Of a stretch of DNA of 64,000 bases, positions 48,955 to 60,044 are shown in pieces. Source of the DNA: Trichomonas tenax (lineage: Eukaryota > Parabasalia > Trichomonadida > Trichomonadidae); assembly GCA_023091735.1 (NCBI GenBank), contig JALKBU010000167.1, positions 1 to 64,000 of the forward strand, in the 5' to 3' direction. The stretch's first letter is position 1. Every line of letters starts with the position of its first letter. The translations under genes and the position numbers were made by a program. The notes beneath the pieces are model-generated. The model searched no databases and was not told where the DNA came from. It saw only the letters and a program-made list of their open reading frames with translations.

Positions 48955-50190
48955 ATGAATTCTATGGAAAAGGCCATTGATACGCTAGAAAAGATGCGAT
49001 CTCTTCCAGCGGAGGCATCGGTTGAGACAAGCGAAAGGATAAATAACTTAATTAGAGTGATTCGTGAATCATTTGATTCTCGAAAAATTAATTCTGATAT
49101 GTTAGAGGCTATTCATAACGATATGCTCTTAAATGAGGAGCTTCAAGTATTGGGTTCTAATTTACTTCTTGATTTATCTTTAAATCAAGAATTTGAATCA
49201 ATTAATTCTATTGCTCAACAATATTTGCTTAACATCATTCAGAAATCAAGCTTTTCTGTATCTTTTCTTCTCAATGAGCAACAAATTATTGATATATTAC
49301 ATAGAGAAAATTTACAAAATTATATCAAATTCATCAAAAAATTCTTAAAAGCATTATTTTCACAGTATAATTCACAAGAAAAGTCTACAGTTAGTGATAC
49401 ATTCATTACAGATATTATCAAATTTGGTTTTGAACAGAAATCTTGTCGATTAATCAGTCTGACATTGAGTATTTTCGATGTAAGCCATGAAATATACTTA
49501 ACTATCATTCTCTTAGTACAAGAGCTTCTTAATAGCCAAGATATTTTAGTTGCAATCACAGGATTAACACTATTGATATCAATTCATGATGAATCAGTAT
49601 CACAACTTGATTTTACAAATATATTACAGGTAAAGCGACAAATTGCTGATAATTCAAATATTTTCACAAACGCATTACTTTTAATTTCGAAATATCCGAA
49701 TATTCCTCTTCTTCTTAATGAATATGAAATCAATGAATATATTGACAGTGTAGATCCTAATGTTATGTTGAATGGCATCCAAACATCACTTTTGCACTTT
49801 AATGAATTTTCTTTTGAATTCAAAAACAAAGTAATTAGCTCTACTCTCTCATACATTGAGTCAACTAACATTAATAATACCAAAATGATCATTGAATATT
49901 CTCAATATATGTCTATTGAGGATTTTGTTAGTAGAGCTGATTTTGTGACTTCAATTTTAGACAAAATTGGTATTGATGCTGATGTTGATAGGATTCTTAT
50001 TATGAGAACTCTTGAATTATTGATGTTTGCAACATCAAATAATAATGCCGAATTAATTGAAACATTAATGACTGTTTTGATTCAAAAATACGATGACATA
50101 TCGGAACTTTGTAATAACTCTAATGAAGGAATTAGTAACGCAGCTTCAATATTATTATCAATTATTGATTCTGGTTATAACCAAGAATGA
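48955..50190 (+). CDS. ARM/HEAT-like solenoid protein
   Basis: 411 residues from ATG 48955 (MNSMEKAIDTLEKMRSL); the frame runs further 5' from 48856, but the upstream part holds the motifs TTTACGTGTCATAA directly before this ATG, so 48955 is preferred. Composed of successive amphipathic helices (ISLTLSIFDVSHEIYL, ILVAITGLTLLISIHDES, RILIMRTLELLMFATSNN), typical of armadillo/HEAT proteins; no charged catalytic motif. Could be a scaffold or transport adaptor; the family is not determined. Confidence 0.75.
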   Translation: MNSMEKAIDTLEKMRSLPAEASVETSERINNLIRVIRESFDSRKINSDMLEAIHNDMLLNEELQVLGSNLLLDLSLNQEFESINSIAQQYLLNIIQKSSFSVSFLLNEQQIIDILHRENLQNYIKFIKKFLKALFSQYNSQEKSTVSDTFITDIIKFGFEQKSCRLISLTLSIFDVSHEIYLTIILLVQELLNSQDILVAITGLTLLISIHDESVSQLDFTNILQVKRQIADNSNIFTNALLLISKYPNIPLLLNEYEINEYIDSVDPNVMLNGIQTSLLHFNEFSFEFKNKVISSTLSYIESTNINNTKMIIEYSQYMSIEDFVSRADFVTSILDKIGIDADVDRILIMRTLELLMFATSNNNAELIETLMTVLIQKYDDISELCNNSNEGISNAASILLSIIDSGYNQE

Positions 50191-50563
50191 AACATATGGT
50201 AATGCTTTATTCATGTTGAACTTGTTATTTACTTGTTTATAGAGAATAGATTGTTTGTTTGATAAATTTATCTTTTTACTCGCATCTATTAAGTTTAAAT
50301 ATTAATGGCTGATCACTAGTGCTACTTGGTGTTCGAATGTTCAAAGAAAATGAAGAATTGAAAAATATATTTTCTAATTCAACTGGATGTGAAGAGAGTG
50401 GTAATTTTTGATGAAAATAAATAACATTTTATAATATACAAAGGAAAAACTAAAAAATAACATGAATAATATTCGCAAGAAAATGATGGCATCTATTATT
50501 AATAGCGCTATGTACCAACAGACATTGATTATCTTGCCTATTTAAGAACAAATTTCGGCAAAT
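50191..50563. other. AT-rich spacer between convergent genes
   Basis: No gene recognised. Confidence 0.5.
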
Positions 50564-50914
50564 TTAGGTTGACTTGTAAATCGACTTGACTTCCTTATTT
50601 CCATCTTCAGCCTTTTGATCATCCAATGTATCTTTAGCGTAAATTTCACCTTTGTTGTTTCTGAAGCATAAAATTGCTAATACAACGATAGTAATGATAA
50701 TGATAATACAAACGATTGCTGTGCACGCTATCAACCATGGTGCAGCTGTTTGATCGCCATCTCCGCCTAAAATTGAATTTCTTTTTCTTGAAGGAGAAGG
50801 AGAAGGTGAATTAGTGGGAGCAGGTGTGCGGTCTGGAACAAGCGGCGGGGCAGTGGATTCTGATGCTAAAGGAATCGCGTGTGAAGAAGCACAAATCGCG
50901 AATAAAGCAAACAT
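50564..50914 (-). CDS. Small type I membrane protein
   Basis: 116 residues from ATG at 50914. Signal peptide MFALFAICASSHA; a short Pro/Ser/Thr-rich ectodomain (APTNSPSPSPSRKRNS) that could be O-modified; a membrane helix IACTAIVCIIIIITIVVLAI (about 61-82); then a 33-residue charged cytosolic tail (KDTLDDQKAEDGNKEVKS). Architecture resembles small mucin-like or stalk receptors. The tail has no obvious sorting motif. TCATAGAA directly before ATG is Inr-like. Confidence 0.75.
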   Translation of the reverse strand: MFALFAICASSHAIPLASESTAPPLVPDRTPAPTNSPSPSPSRKRNSILGGDGDQTAAPWLIACTAIVCIIIIITIVVLAILCFRNNKGEIYAKDTLDDQKAEDGNKEVKSIYKST

Positions 50915-51575
50915 TTCTATGAGCAGAAAATTCTAACGAAATTGTAAAGTTTTCGATTTACACAAGCTTTAAATTTTGTTATTTTTATGATCACTTATCT
51001 ATCCAACGCTTATTTTTCATAATAAAAATGATTTTTGAAATTTGAGAAAATTAAATCTGAAATTGCTCGAGAAATTATGAGATTTTGGTGAACAATTTAC
51101 GGAGATACATTATTTATCGGAGCTGCTCTATTATATGCACTTATTCATTAGTTATGAAATACTTTCCTTCACAGAGAAAATCGATCTTGAAACGTACGTT
51201 TAAAATTATAAAACAAAATTGGAACTCTCCTTTTTCTTATTAGGTCGCGATATAACTCTTGAAATAGAACAAATTCCCAGAGTCAAAAACATGTGTTATC
51301 GATAAATTTGTATATTACTCTAAAAGCAAATATTGGGAATGAAGATTTACATAATCCTATTGGCAGGTATTTATACCCTAAGTTTTGAGATCTTTTTTTG
51401 TGAAAATTGATTGTGATTATTTCTAATTGAGATCTCAGGAAGAGGTGATGATACAAAGTTGGTTGAGAACTATTCAAATATTGGATAGCATTAAAATACA
51501 AAGGCTGAAAGATTGTGTTTACATGTCAGATCGTATATGTGTTTACTTGGCAAAAAAGTCAAAAAAATTAGTAGA
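50915..51575. promoter_or_regulatory. Spacer with TTTAC-TG-CA motifs
   Basis: TTTACATGTCAGA (51518-51530) and TTTACTTGGCAAA (51542-51554) lie just upstream of the large solenoid gene; otherwise no gene was seen. Confidence 0.45.
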
Positions 51576-54500
51576 ATGGATCCGAAAGCAATCTTGCAGC
51601 GAATCAGTGTTTTGAAAAACTTAAACACTCCCGCAAAAGAGGTTTCGGAAGTCCTCAGATTCATTCGGCATGACATAAATGAGGTATTTATCCTTCAAAA
51701 TTTTAAACATCATCGAAAATTATTGTTTAAAGAGATATTTGACAGTATATTATTCATATATGATGCTGGCACAACAGATTTTCGATACGTAGAATCCAAA
51801 GCGATTGGTTCATTTCTATATAAAACGATTCCAATTTATACAAATGAAATAATACAAATATTCACAGAGTATACTTACAATATTCAGAAGGGTTCTATGA
51901 AATCCGGCCTTATTGTATCTATCTTCATGGTTATATCCAATTATCTTTCACCATTGGAATTAAACAATTTCGTTCAAACGATTCCAATCATTGATCACTT
52001 CACAAATGTGGATTTTCTTCCAGCTGAGAATATTTCGAATATAATTAAACATTTAGGTCCTTTATCTGACGATTGGTTTGAGCAATTGCTTGGAGCACTG
52101 CTGCACAAAGTCGCAAACTTCGTAAATCAACAACTTTCGACGTCAATTGTTACAGTCATCTCGAAAAATCCGGATCGATTTTTGAAATTTACTTTCACGA
52201 AACTTTTCGAAATGTCTGAATTATCGCATCATTTGCCATTGATTTTATACATAATAAATGTTGTGGGAACTGATATATCAGTGGATTTGTATCCTGCTGC
52301 AGCTGCTGCGATCGAAATTTTGAATCTATCACAAAATGCTCCTTCAGCATCCGTTGATAGTGCATTGAGAATACTAAGCAAAATAACACACTCTTTCACG
52401 GTCAATGTTGAAACAAAAGACAAAAATCTTTTAATCATTATTTCAAATAACAAATCTTCTGCTTCTGTCGAAGTAAATCCAACGCAATTCCGTTTAACAG
52501 CTTCATTCTATGGCCTTCCACTTCCTACTTCTTATCTCATGCCTCAAGAAGGTGACACAAATTCGATCATTGCTGCAAAAATGAAATCATTAGGAAAACA
52601 CGCTTCTTCGATTGCCAGATGCCCAGATGTTATTCATATCATGCAGATTTTCGAAAAATTCATAAGATCAGATAATGGTTTCATTGTTTCTGCTTCCACT
52701 GAAAGTCTTGGATTCTTTATCAATAGAATTGCGTTTAATTTACCGCTGATTCAAAAAGCAATATTAAGTCCCCTTCAATCATGGATTCACGGTGTTGAAA
52801 TTATCTCTGCAATTGAACAAATTGATTTTTCGTTAATTCCGAAATCAATGATTCGCGATATTTGCATTCGTGTTGTTGATTTTGTTTTCGACAAATCCGA
52901 TAAATTATCAGAACGCGCAATCAAATCACTCAAACATATCGTTAACTCTTTAACATATGACTATCTCATGGATCATTTCACAAAGAGAATTGATTTATTC
53001 GATGGATTCTCGATACTCAGAAGCTGTAGATTCTTGAAGAAGTTCATGAAAGTCCATTTTAATATGAAGGAAACCGTTGAAAGTTATGGCGCAGCAATGG
53101 TTGATGCTCTTGAATTATATTCCGATTCTGCAGTAATTTTAGGCGAAATTCTCAATTACATTTCGAAATTTAGAATCATGGGAGAAAACAATCTTCACAG
53201 AACAATCTTATATGCATTATGTTTGATTGATTCTTATCTTTCTTATTTCACCGGTCATCCGCTTTTCACGCAATACTATTTCAAGAAAATCAGTGAAGAC
53301 AATATCGCAGCAATGAAAGAATCTTCTTTAAGTGTAATAGAGAGCTTTGATACTGATATTACACTTGGAAGAAATTGCAAGGAGATATTTAAACCTGTTA
53401 AATATGCACTGAGATTCCTTCTAAAGCCAAATTACGATTTAAATGTCACGAAAGAATTAGTTTTCAACTTATTCAAATTCATTCCGAATCCGATTTCAGA
53501 ATATCTTGCAACATTTTGGACAACGATTCCAATTGCTTTTGGATCTGAGATTTTGGAAAGATTTGGATCGGAATTATATTGTATTTCAAGCATCAGTGTT
53601 ATCTCAGACTTCGCATGCGTTCTTCATTTGTCTAACGGAGCAACATATAATCCAAAATATCAAGAATTCACAAAGGTTATTCATGAAAATTCACGATTAT
53701 TATTGCGCGAGAATATTTCTATTTCTATGAGAGATTCCTCAAACATTGCAGTCCTTCTGTTGAATTATTTCTACGATTCTGTCAATGATGTCAAAGCTTA
53801 CATCAAAAGGATTCCGGCGGAAGATCAAGTTGTCTTTTTAACTGCTTTGTCAAGATTTTTCTCAGATGTTTTTGTTGTTTTCGAGGACGCAGCTCCAAAC
53901 ACAATCAAAGACTTGAAAGCTTTACCTTCAATAACTAGAATTAAGAAAGAACTGAAACCAAGAATCTTAGAACCGGTTGAAATGGTTGATCAGGAATCAG
54001 CTGTCAAAGAATTCATCAGAGCCGCTTTCTGCGAAAAGGAAATGGACATGAATTACGCGATGCGCAAACTCGATTCATTCAACTTTGATTATATCAATAT
54101 TGATATTCCAAACTCAATGGTCAAAGTCGTCTCTAAATGGGTCGCAAATCATAGACCAGAGAGAATTGTTGATCCATTGTCTAAGGTTAGAACTGAATGG
54201 AAATTTGCTGCTTTCTCTGCTCTGAGGAAGATTGGAAATTCATTGATAGAAAAGTTAATTGTCACACCAAAGATCACTAAAGAGACAATAAAGAACGTAA
54301 TGGTTGCAATTCAATATGTTCCCTTTGATATCACGAAACTTCTCGCTTTGGCAATTCGAACATGTTTCGAAGCTCTAAAGCCAAAGAGAAAGATTATTAC
54401 ATTCCGATTTTTGGCAACAGTTATTTCATATTCTCGTAACATTCCATCTGAAACATCCGATCAATTCATGGATGCTTACGAAACAATGGAGCCACTTGTT

Positions 54501-56030
54501 GATGAAGCAGCTCGTGTTGTTTTAATGTTATCAAGAAAAGTTGCATTGCCCCCAAGATTACTTCAATTTGCTGCTTCTTTAGTTAATAATCCACAATCAT
54601 CGCATATTATTATGATTCCTTTGTCATCAATTCCTGCAAGTCACAGACAGGATAATTGCAAGTTCTTTGCACAAAAGATATCTGATTTAACTGCAGCAAA
54701 CATGCCAAGCAAAGCCAATCAAGCAATGAGAATTGCGATGCAAGTTTGTTCATCAAACAAGACTCAAACAGCTTCAATCATTGTTACTCCTGTTGTCAAC
54801 TTTTGCTTGGACTTCATAATTACTCGCAACGCAATTTTAATGCAAGAAGTCACTTCACTTTTGCAACACGCGATACAAAGAGTTGATTTGCAAGAATGCA
54901 AAGCTTCTTTGTCTAAAATCGTTCAACCGATCAATCCTCGTAATCCAAACTGCACATTATTGTCAGGAATATTCCCTGCATTCATGCACGCTCTTCCACG
55001 CGATTCTCAGTTGTGGAGAGTTGCTTTTTCACTTGGTTGTTCGATGTTTTCGATGCCTGGAGTTTTGTCATCTTCTCTTCATTTCTTGCAGGAAGCAATC
55101 AGAGGTGATGATCCATCGAAACAGCAAACGATTGTCTCTCAATGCATGAAGGATGCTGTCAAACAGCCATTCTTCAGGATGACTCCAAGAACAGTTGATT
55201 TGTGGTCCAGATTTTTGCAGAATAATTTCTCTCCAGTTTATGCGGCTGCTCTCATTTCACAAGTTTTCATTCCTGATGCACCATTCCATGAAGTTGTAGC
55301 ATCACTCAATACCATTTACAAGAGATCGAAATACGACAGCAGTGTTGCAGCAACAATTATACTTTCACAGCAAAGAATGAAAGAAAAAATCCACAAAGAT
55401 GCTGTCGCTTTAATCATTATGAAAGGTGACTTAAAACAAGCTCTAAAATATGCTCTGTTCATCTCTGATGCCGAGTACGAGAAGGCAAATCCAACACAGC
55501 AGTCTCCTGTTGAACAAAAGGCTGAAAACGCAACAGAAGTCAAACAAAATGTTGATGAACCAAATTCTGAAGAAGAAAAAGCTGAGGATGCTAAACAAGA
55601 TGAAGTTAAAGTCGAAACTCCTGAATTGAAACCAGAATCAAACGAAAATGATGAAATAAAAGAAATCAAAGATGCAGCACACGAAGAAACTAAGGAAGAG
55701 ATTTCCGAATCAATTGAAAATACTGAAAATAAGGAAATCAACAACGAAGAAACAACTCAAGAAGAAAACAAAGAAGTGAATAATGAAACGAAGCCTCAGG
55801 CAGACTCAACAAAGAGTGAAAATCAAGAAGTTGAAAACAATAGCCAGCAAGAAACTGTTCCAGAAGAATCACAAGTTAATAATGAACAGGAAATTGCAGA
55901 AGAAAATGAAGAATCACCAAAAGAAACTGCAAATAACGATGATGCAGATACTCCTTCTCCACAAACTGAAGAGCCAAAGAACGAAACTCCAAATGGTACT
56001 ACAGAAGCTTCCAATAAGGAATCTGTATAA
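51576..56030 (+). CDS. Giant HEAT-type solenoid with acidic tail
   Basis: 1484 residues from MDPKAILQRI at 51576; the open frame starts at 51513 but TTTACATGTCA and TTTACTTGGCA lie in that stretch. Almost the entire length is predicted helical repeat (for example LLFKEIFDSILFIYDA, SASVDSALRILSKIT, SDFACVLHLSNG, MVAIQYVPFDITKLLALAI). The last 190 residues are Glu/Asn/Lys-rich and disordered (EEKAEDAKQDEVKVETPE). No signature of a known giant HEAT family was recognised (importin, Ecm29, TOR, adaptin all possible). Its length implies a scaffold. Confidence 0.85.
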   Translation: MDPKAILQRISVLKNLNTPAKEVSEVLRFIRHDINEVFILQNFKHHRKLLFKEIFDSILFIYDAGTTDFRYVESKAIGSFLYKTIPIYTNEIIQIFTEYTYNIQKGSMKSGLIVSIFMVISNYLSPLELNNFVQTIPIIDHFTNVDFLPAENISNIIKHLGPLSDDWFEQLLGALLHKVANFVNQQLSTSIVTVISKNPDRFLKFTFTKLFEMSELSHHLPLILYIINVVGTDISVDLYPAAAAAIEILNLSQNAPSASVDSALRILSKITHSFTVNVETKDKNLLIIISNNKSSASVEVNPTQFRLTASFYGLPLPTSYLMPQEGDTNSIIAAKMKSLGKHASSIARCPDVIHIMQIFEKFIRSDNGFIVSASTESLGFFINRIAFNLPLIQKAILSPLQSWIHGVEIISAIEQIDFSLIPKSMIRDICIRVVDFVFDKSDKLSERAIKSLKHIVNSLTYDYLMDHFTKRIDLFDGFSILRSCRFLKKFMKVHFNMKETVESYGAAMVDALELYSDSAVILGEILNYISKFRIMGENNLHRTILYALCLIDSYLSYFTGHPLFTQYYFKKISEDNIAAMKESSLSVIESFDTDITLGRNCKEIFKPVKYALRFLLKPNYDLNVTKELVFNLFKFIPNPISEYLATFWTTIPIAFGSEILERFGSELYCISSISVISDFACVLHLSNGATYNPKYQEFTKVIHENSRLLLRENISISMRDSSNIAVLLLNYFYDSVNDVKAYIKRIPAEDQVVFLTALSRFFSDVFVVFEDAAPNTIKDLKALPSITRIKKELKPRILEPVEMVDQESAVKEFIRAAFCEKEMDMNYAMRKLDSFNFDYINIDIPNSMVKVVSKWVANHRPERIVDPLSKVRTEWKFAAFSALRKIGNSLIEKLIVTPKITKETIKNVMVAIQYVPFDITKLLALAIRTCFEALKPKRKIITFRFLATVISYSRNIPSETSDQFMDAYETMEPLVDEAARVVLMLSRKVALPPRLLQFAASLVNNPQSSHIIMIPLSSIPASHRQDNCKFFAQKISDLTAANMPSKANQAMRIAMQVCSSNKTQTASIIVTPVVNFCLDFIITRNAILMQEVTSLLQHAIQRVDLQECKASLSKIVQPINPRNPNCTLLSGIFPAFMHALPRDSQLWRVAFSLGCSMFSMPGVLSSSLHFLQEAIRGDDPSKQQTIVSQCMKDAVKQPFFRMTPRTVDLWSRFLQNNFSPVYAAALISQVFIPDAPFHEVVASLNTIYKRSKYDSSVAATIILSQQRMKEKIHKDAVALIIMKGDLKQALKYALFISDAEYEKANPTQQSPVEQKAENATEVKQNVDEPNSEEEKAEDAKQDEVKVETPELKPESNENDEIKEIKDAAHEETKEEISESIENTENKEINNEETTQEENKEVNNETKPQADSTKSENQEVENNSQQETVPEESQVNNEQEIAEENEESPKETANNDDADTPSPQTEEPKNETPNGTTEASNKESV

Positions 56031-56335
56031 AATTGAGATCACAAATTGTAATTGTTAGAATAAACTAATTTTTTTATTATGTAACATTTATCAATAATTA
56101 GACTGCACAAATCACCATAAACAACATCTTTGTTGACAGAGGAAACTTTATCTGTCGACAGCTTTTTGTTTCATGGTTCAAAATAAAATGAAAGTAAGTG
56201 AAAATTTATGGGGTTGGTTGATTAAAAATAGGGTGATATTTAATTAGGGGTTGTTTTATAAATGAGGGATCAAAAATATAGGGGTTGTTTTTTTTGATTG
56301 GATAACAATGACCCCTACATTTTGTGTAACAAAGA
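56031..56335. promoter_or_regulatory. Upstream region with spaced G-tracts
   Basis: GGGG/GGG tracts at about 56210, 56231, 56247, 56266 and 56281 in AT-rich DNA, followed by ATAACAATGACCCC, upstream of the ankyrin gene on the same strand. This is a shorter version of the 11.9-12.2 kb series. Confidence 0.4.
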
Positions 56336-58980
56336 ATGGAAATCATCGAAATTTTGTCTTCTGATAACGTAGATACGTTTTCAGACGCTCTGAGGCAGAA
56401 ATTGAAAGTTTCTGAATCAGATTTCGATGGATTTTCACTTCTACACAAATGTTGCGAATTTGTGTTCAATTAAATGTGCTTCTTTTTTAGTTAAAAACGG
56501 TGCTGACGTCAATGCGAAGAGTAAGAACTTCCAGGAATCGCCGTTACACATCGCAATTTAAGAAAATCAAATCGAAATGTTGAAATTATTATTAAATTAG
56601 AATGCAGACATAAATTCTGTTCACATTGAACTTGAAACTCCGGTTTTTACGGTAATTACTTATCATAATGAGCCTATTCTTACAATTTTACTCGAAAAGA
56701 AACCAGATCTCAATAAATCGAACCTTTCGGGGCAAACTGTTGGTGATATTGCAGTTCAAATGGAATTTGAATCAGCAATTTCATTAATGAAACAACAAAA
56801 TGCTAAATTTACAACAAAAACAATCGAAATCAAGATGCCACAAGAAAAACACGCTCATCCAGCACCAATGCCCTTCAAATTTCTCAAGGTTGCGAAGTCT
56901 TCCAATCCAAATCTCAAAAAACTTGTTGAATCTGATGATTTGCAAGGAGCTCAATGAAGAATCCTGAAGAATTACATTCGAAACTCTTCGATGATGAAAC
57001 ATATCTTCATATCGCAGCAGCAAACAACTCAACAATAGTATTGAAATATTTAATCTCTCAAAAACTTGATATAGACGCCCAAACTTGTTCATTCGAAGAC
57101 ACACCTCTTATGGTGGCCATCCAGAACAAGAGAATCGAATCAATCGATATCCTTCTCGAATCAGGAGCCGATATAACGAAATCAAATATCGAAGGAGAAA
57201 ATTCATTGTTTGTTGCGATAAAATCATTCAGTTATCCAATATTCGAGAGGATAATCAAAGCCGGTGCCAACAAAGATGTGAAGAACAATGACGGATACAC
57301 TCCATTCCAAGTCGCAACATTGATGCATCAGTTCGAAATGGCGAAATATTTGATCACGAATGGCGCTGATATCACAATCCATTCTCATAACTCTTTCTTG
57401 TTGGCAAACGAAGTCAGAGAACAAGAACTCGCTGTCATTATAAAGCTGAAGCATCCTGACTTAGTGCCTGCAAACTGCAAGAAGTCTAAAGCTCAACAAG
57501 TTGAAGCAGAATCAACAGATCCAACAATGAAACATACTAAATTAGTTAACTCTGAAATGCTCAGACTGATCATTTCCAATGATGACCAGAAACTCAGAGA
57601 AATCATTCAAGAATCAGGAATGGACAAGAACGAGCTCAGCACAATTTTGATTGCTGCCGCAGTTAGCAATGCTGCTAAATCTGCTGCTGTTTTATTAGAA
57701 CTTGGCGCAGACGTTAATACTCAAGAGCAACAGTTTAGAAAAAGTTCATTTCACATTGCTGTCTCAAATGAATTCACTGCGATGTTTGATTTGTTGTTGT
57801 CGCAGAAGGGTGTCAATCCAAATCTCGAAGATTCAGCTTTAGAAACACCAATTTTCTACGCGATAAGAAAGAATAGCTCTTCGATGTTTCTATGCCCCTT
57901 CACGCAGCTTTTGGCTTGAATGCTGTGAAATGTGCACAGGCTCTCATTGACAATGGTGTTGACGTCAATTCACCAGGAAACTCTTTCAAGGACACCCCGC
58001 TTCACGTTGCGGCGCAGAAAGGTTTCAATGACATGGTTTTAATGCTCATTGAAAACGGAGCTGATTTGACAATCAAAAACGCAAAGAATAAAGCACCACT
58101 CTTTGCTGCTGTCAGATTAAAAGATGCGAAAGTCGTCAAAACATTGCTGGAGAACGGTGCTCAAGTTATTGCCACAAACTATTACAAACAAACGCCACTT
58201 GATATCGCGAAACAAATCGGAAAAGAAGAAATCATTAATGCATTCAAAGCTCCTCGTCCACCTCCAGGAATGAAGATGACCATCAGGAGAACAAAGAAAC
58301 TCAGCAACAAGAAGTCATTCATCGATGGAATAAGAGATGATGACGTCAACAAGATGCTGCAGACGAATTTCAGCGAACTTTTGGCACCATTAGATGTAAA
58401 TGGATATACAGCTCTTCACATTGCTGCTGAATACGGAAGTGCTCCATGTGCTGAAAGATTGATCAGATTGGGTGCCAGCGTCAATTCAAGAACAGCAGAT
58501 GGTGTCACACCATTGATGATTGCTGTTGGAGATAACAAAGTTCCCGTCATTGATGTTTTCTTGGCGAAGAATGCAAACATTTCATTGAAGAACTCCAAGA
58601 ATGAAAGTATTCTTTTCTACGCTTGCAGATACGGAAACATAGAAGTCTTAAAGCATCTTCTCATGTTTGCAAATGCAGATATTAAGGAAGAGAACTCTGA
58701 TGGCAAAAACTTAGTTGATATTGCAATACGAAACTATCACAACGACATTTTCGAGCTTCTTCTCAAATCAGGAGTTCTTCTTAAAGAACAAACAATATCT
58801 CAAGCATATGAAGAGAACAGAAGAGCAATTCCTGTGTTGCTGCAGTTCACTAAGTCACAGCACTTCTTCAATAAACCACTCGATGACAAAAACATCACGA
58901 AACTCTTCAACACAATCAAAGCATGCAATATAAGAGAAGTCAAGGAATACCTCACGATATCAAAGCCAAAATGTAAATAA
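56336..58980 (+). pseudogene. Ankyrin-repeat protein, broken in at least five places
   Basis: ATG 56336 starts MEIIEILSSDNVDTF. Ankyrin repeats follow in shifting frames: LVKNGADVNAKS (56490s), ETPVFTVITYHNEP, DDETYLHIAAANNSTIVLKYL, LLESGADITKSN, ELGADVNTQEQ, then (frame from 57892) PLHAAFGLNAVKCA, IDNGVDVNSPGN, DTPLHVAAQKG, GYTALHIAAEYGS, and further units. Frameshifts lie near 56465, 56950 and 57890; stops at 56559-56561 (TAA) and 56598-56600 (TAG). The 3' part (57892-58980) is one intact frame of 362 codons. Ankyrin proteins are abundant in trichomonads and bind proteins. Non-functional as a whole, unless sequence errors explain the breaks. Confidence 0.8.
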
Positions 58981-59312
58981 TAAATTAAGATTTATAATAA
59001 GAAAAGAGAATATATCCAAAGAAAAATAAAAATTGAAGCAGATTGAGAGAAAATAACTTGAAATATAGCACTTTTGGACCACGGTTAATCAAAATATAAC
59101 GAAGATGTTGTTAATGATTCGGACGATAGAAATAACTTTTGAAAAAGCATTGAAAATAATAATTCTGCGTTTTTCTTTGATTATTAGACGGAGATATTGA
59201 CAAGATATCCAAATATCACTGAAGTAGCGATTTTTATATTTTGTAAAAAGTGACGAAATTTATAAATTTATAAAGCTTTATAAAAAAACAAACAAAAACG
59301 AGAAAAATTGAA
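58981..59312. other. AT-rich spacer
   Basis: No gene recognised between convergent genes. Confidence 0.5.
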
Positions 59313-60044
59313 TTATAATGTGCCTTCATACTTTGCAAATGCGTCGTAGATTGGGAGTGGGTTTGAATTTATGCATGGTTTGTAATCAAAGTTTGTTGGA
59401 ACTTCCTCGAAAGAGACTGATGAGTCTGAAACTAAGAGCTCTTCCTGTGGTTCGAGCATAAACCGGCACTTTGTTTCGTAGATAGAGACCTTCTCGGACT
59501 CGAGCTTGACGAAGTGTCCTGATTCACCCTCGTAGAATTGAGAGTTATAGAATGAGTTATCGTGGATTCTTGAGATTGTGTCAATGACCTCTTCGTCGTA
59601 TGGAGCCTCGATCTGAGAAATGTATTCGTTGATCTCAGCGAAGATTTCGTTAAGTTCTGGAAGAACTTTGGCGAAAGCGATGACGATTGGGGATTCCATG
59701 ATCTTCTGGACTGTCTGGATGGCATCGAGGAAAGCATCATCTGGGATGATGTTGATATTCATGAAGATTGAGAGGACTTCGTTGATCATCCTCTTTGGTA
59801 ACTGGAGGAAGATGTTGTCGTAGTTGCGGACGTAAAGATGGAGGATGGAGCCATGCTGGACACCGATTGTGTCAAGCTTGACATCATCGGACAGGATCTT
59901 TCCGTTGTAGATGATCTTAATGTCCTTTGTTGCAACCTCGAGCTGCTTCCTCATCTCGTCCTTGACTTCGCCAACTGTCATTGGCTCGGCGAATGGGCAG
60001 CAGAACTCGTGATTAGCGTTGAACTTGATGATGTACGCTTCCAT
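59313..60044 (-). CDS. Ubiquitin-like domain protein
   Basis: 243 residues from ATG 60044. Residues 1-72 form a ubiquitin-like fold: IIKFNANHEFCCPF, MTVGEVKDEMRKQLEV, KIIYNGKILSDDVKLDTIGV, GSILHLYVRN, with the turn and hydrophobic strands of ubiquitin but no terminal Gly-Gly processing. The rest is alpha-helical (ISQIEAPYDEEVIDTISR) with a distinct C-terminus. It is an integral Ubl-domain protein in the manner of ubiquilin or BAG6 (proteasome shuttling), though without recognisable UBA or BAG domain. Codon use is GC-ending and biased, suggesting good expression. TCATTTTTCTTTC at 60055-60067 is Inr-like. Confidence 0.85.
   Translation of the reverse strand: MEAYIIKFNANHEFCCPFAEPMTVGEVKDEMRKQLEVATKDIKIIYNGKILSDDVKLDTIGVQHGSILHLYVRNYDNIFLQLPKRMINEVLSIFMNINIIPDDAFLDAIQTVQKIMESPIVIAFAKVLPELNEIFAEINEYISQIEAPYDEEVIDTISRIHDNSFYNSQFYEGESGHFVKLESEKVSIYETKCRFMLEPQEELLVSDSSVSFEEVPTNFDYKPCINSNPLPIYDAFAKYEGTL

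Noticed and set aside
55316..56014. Minus-strand Ser-rich frames
   Set aside because: Antisense of the Glu/Asn-rich tail of the giant solenoid gene.
56500..56610. Reassigned TAA/TAG (Gln) genetic code
   Set aside because: Intact genes in the window end at TAA, TAG or TGA as true stops, so the in-frame stops in pseudogenes are better explained as mutations.
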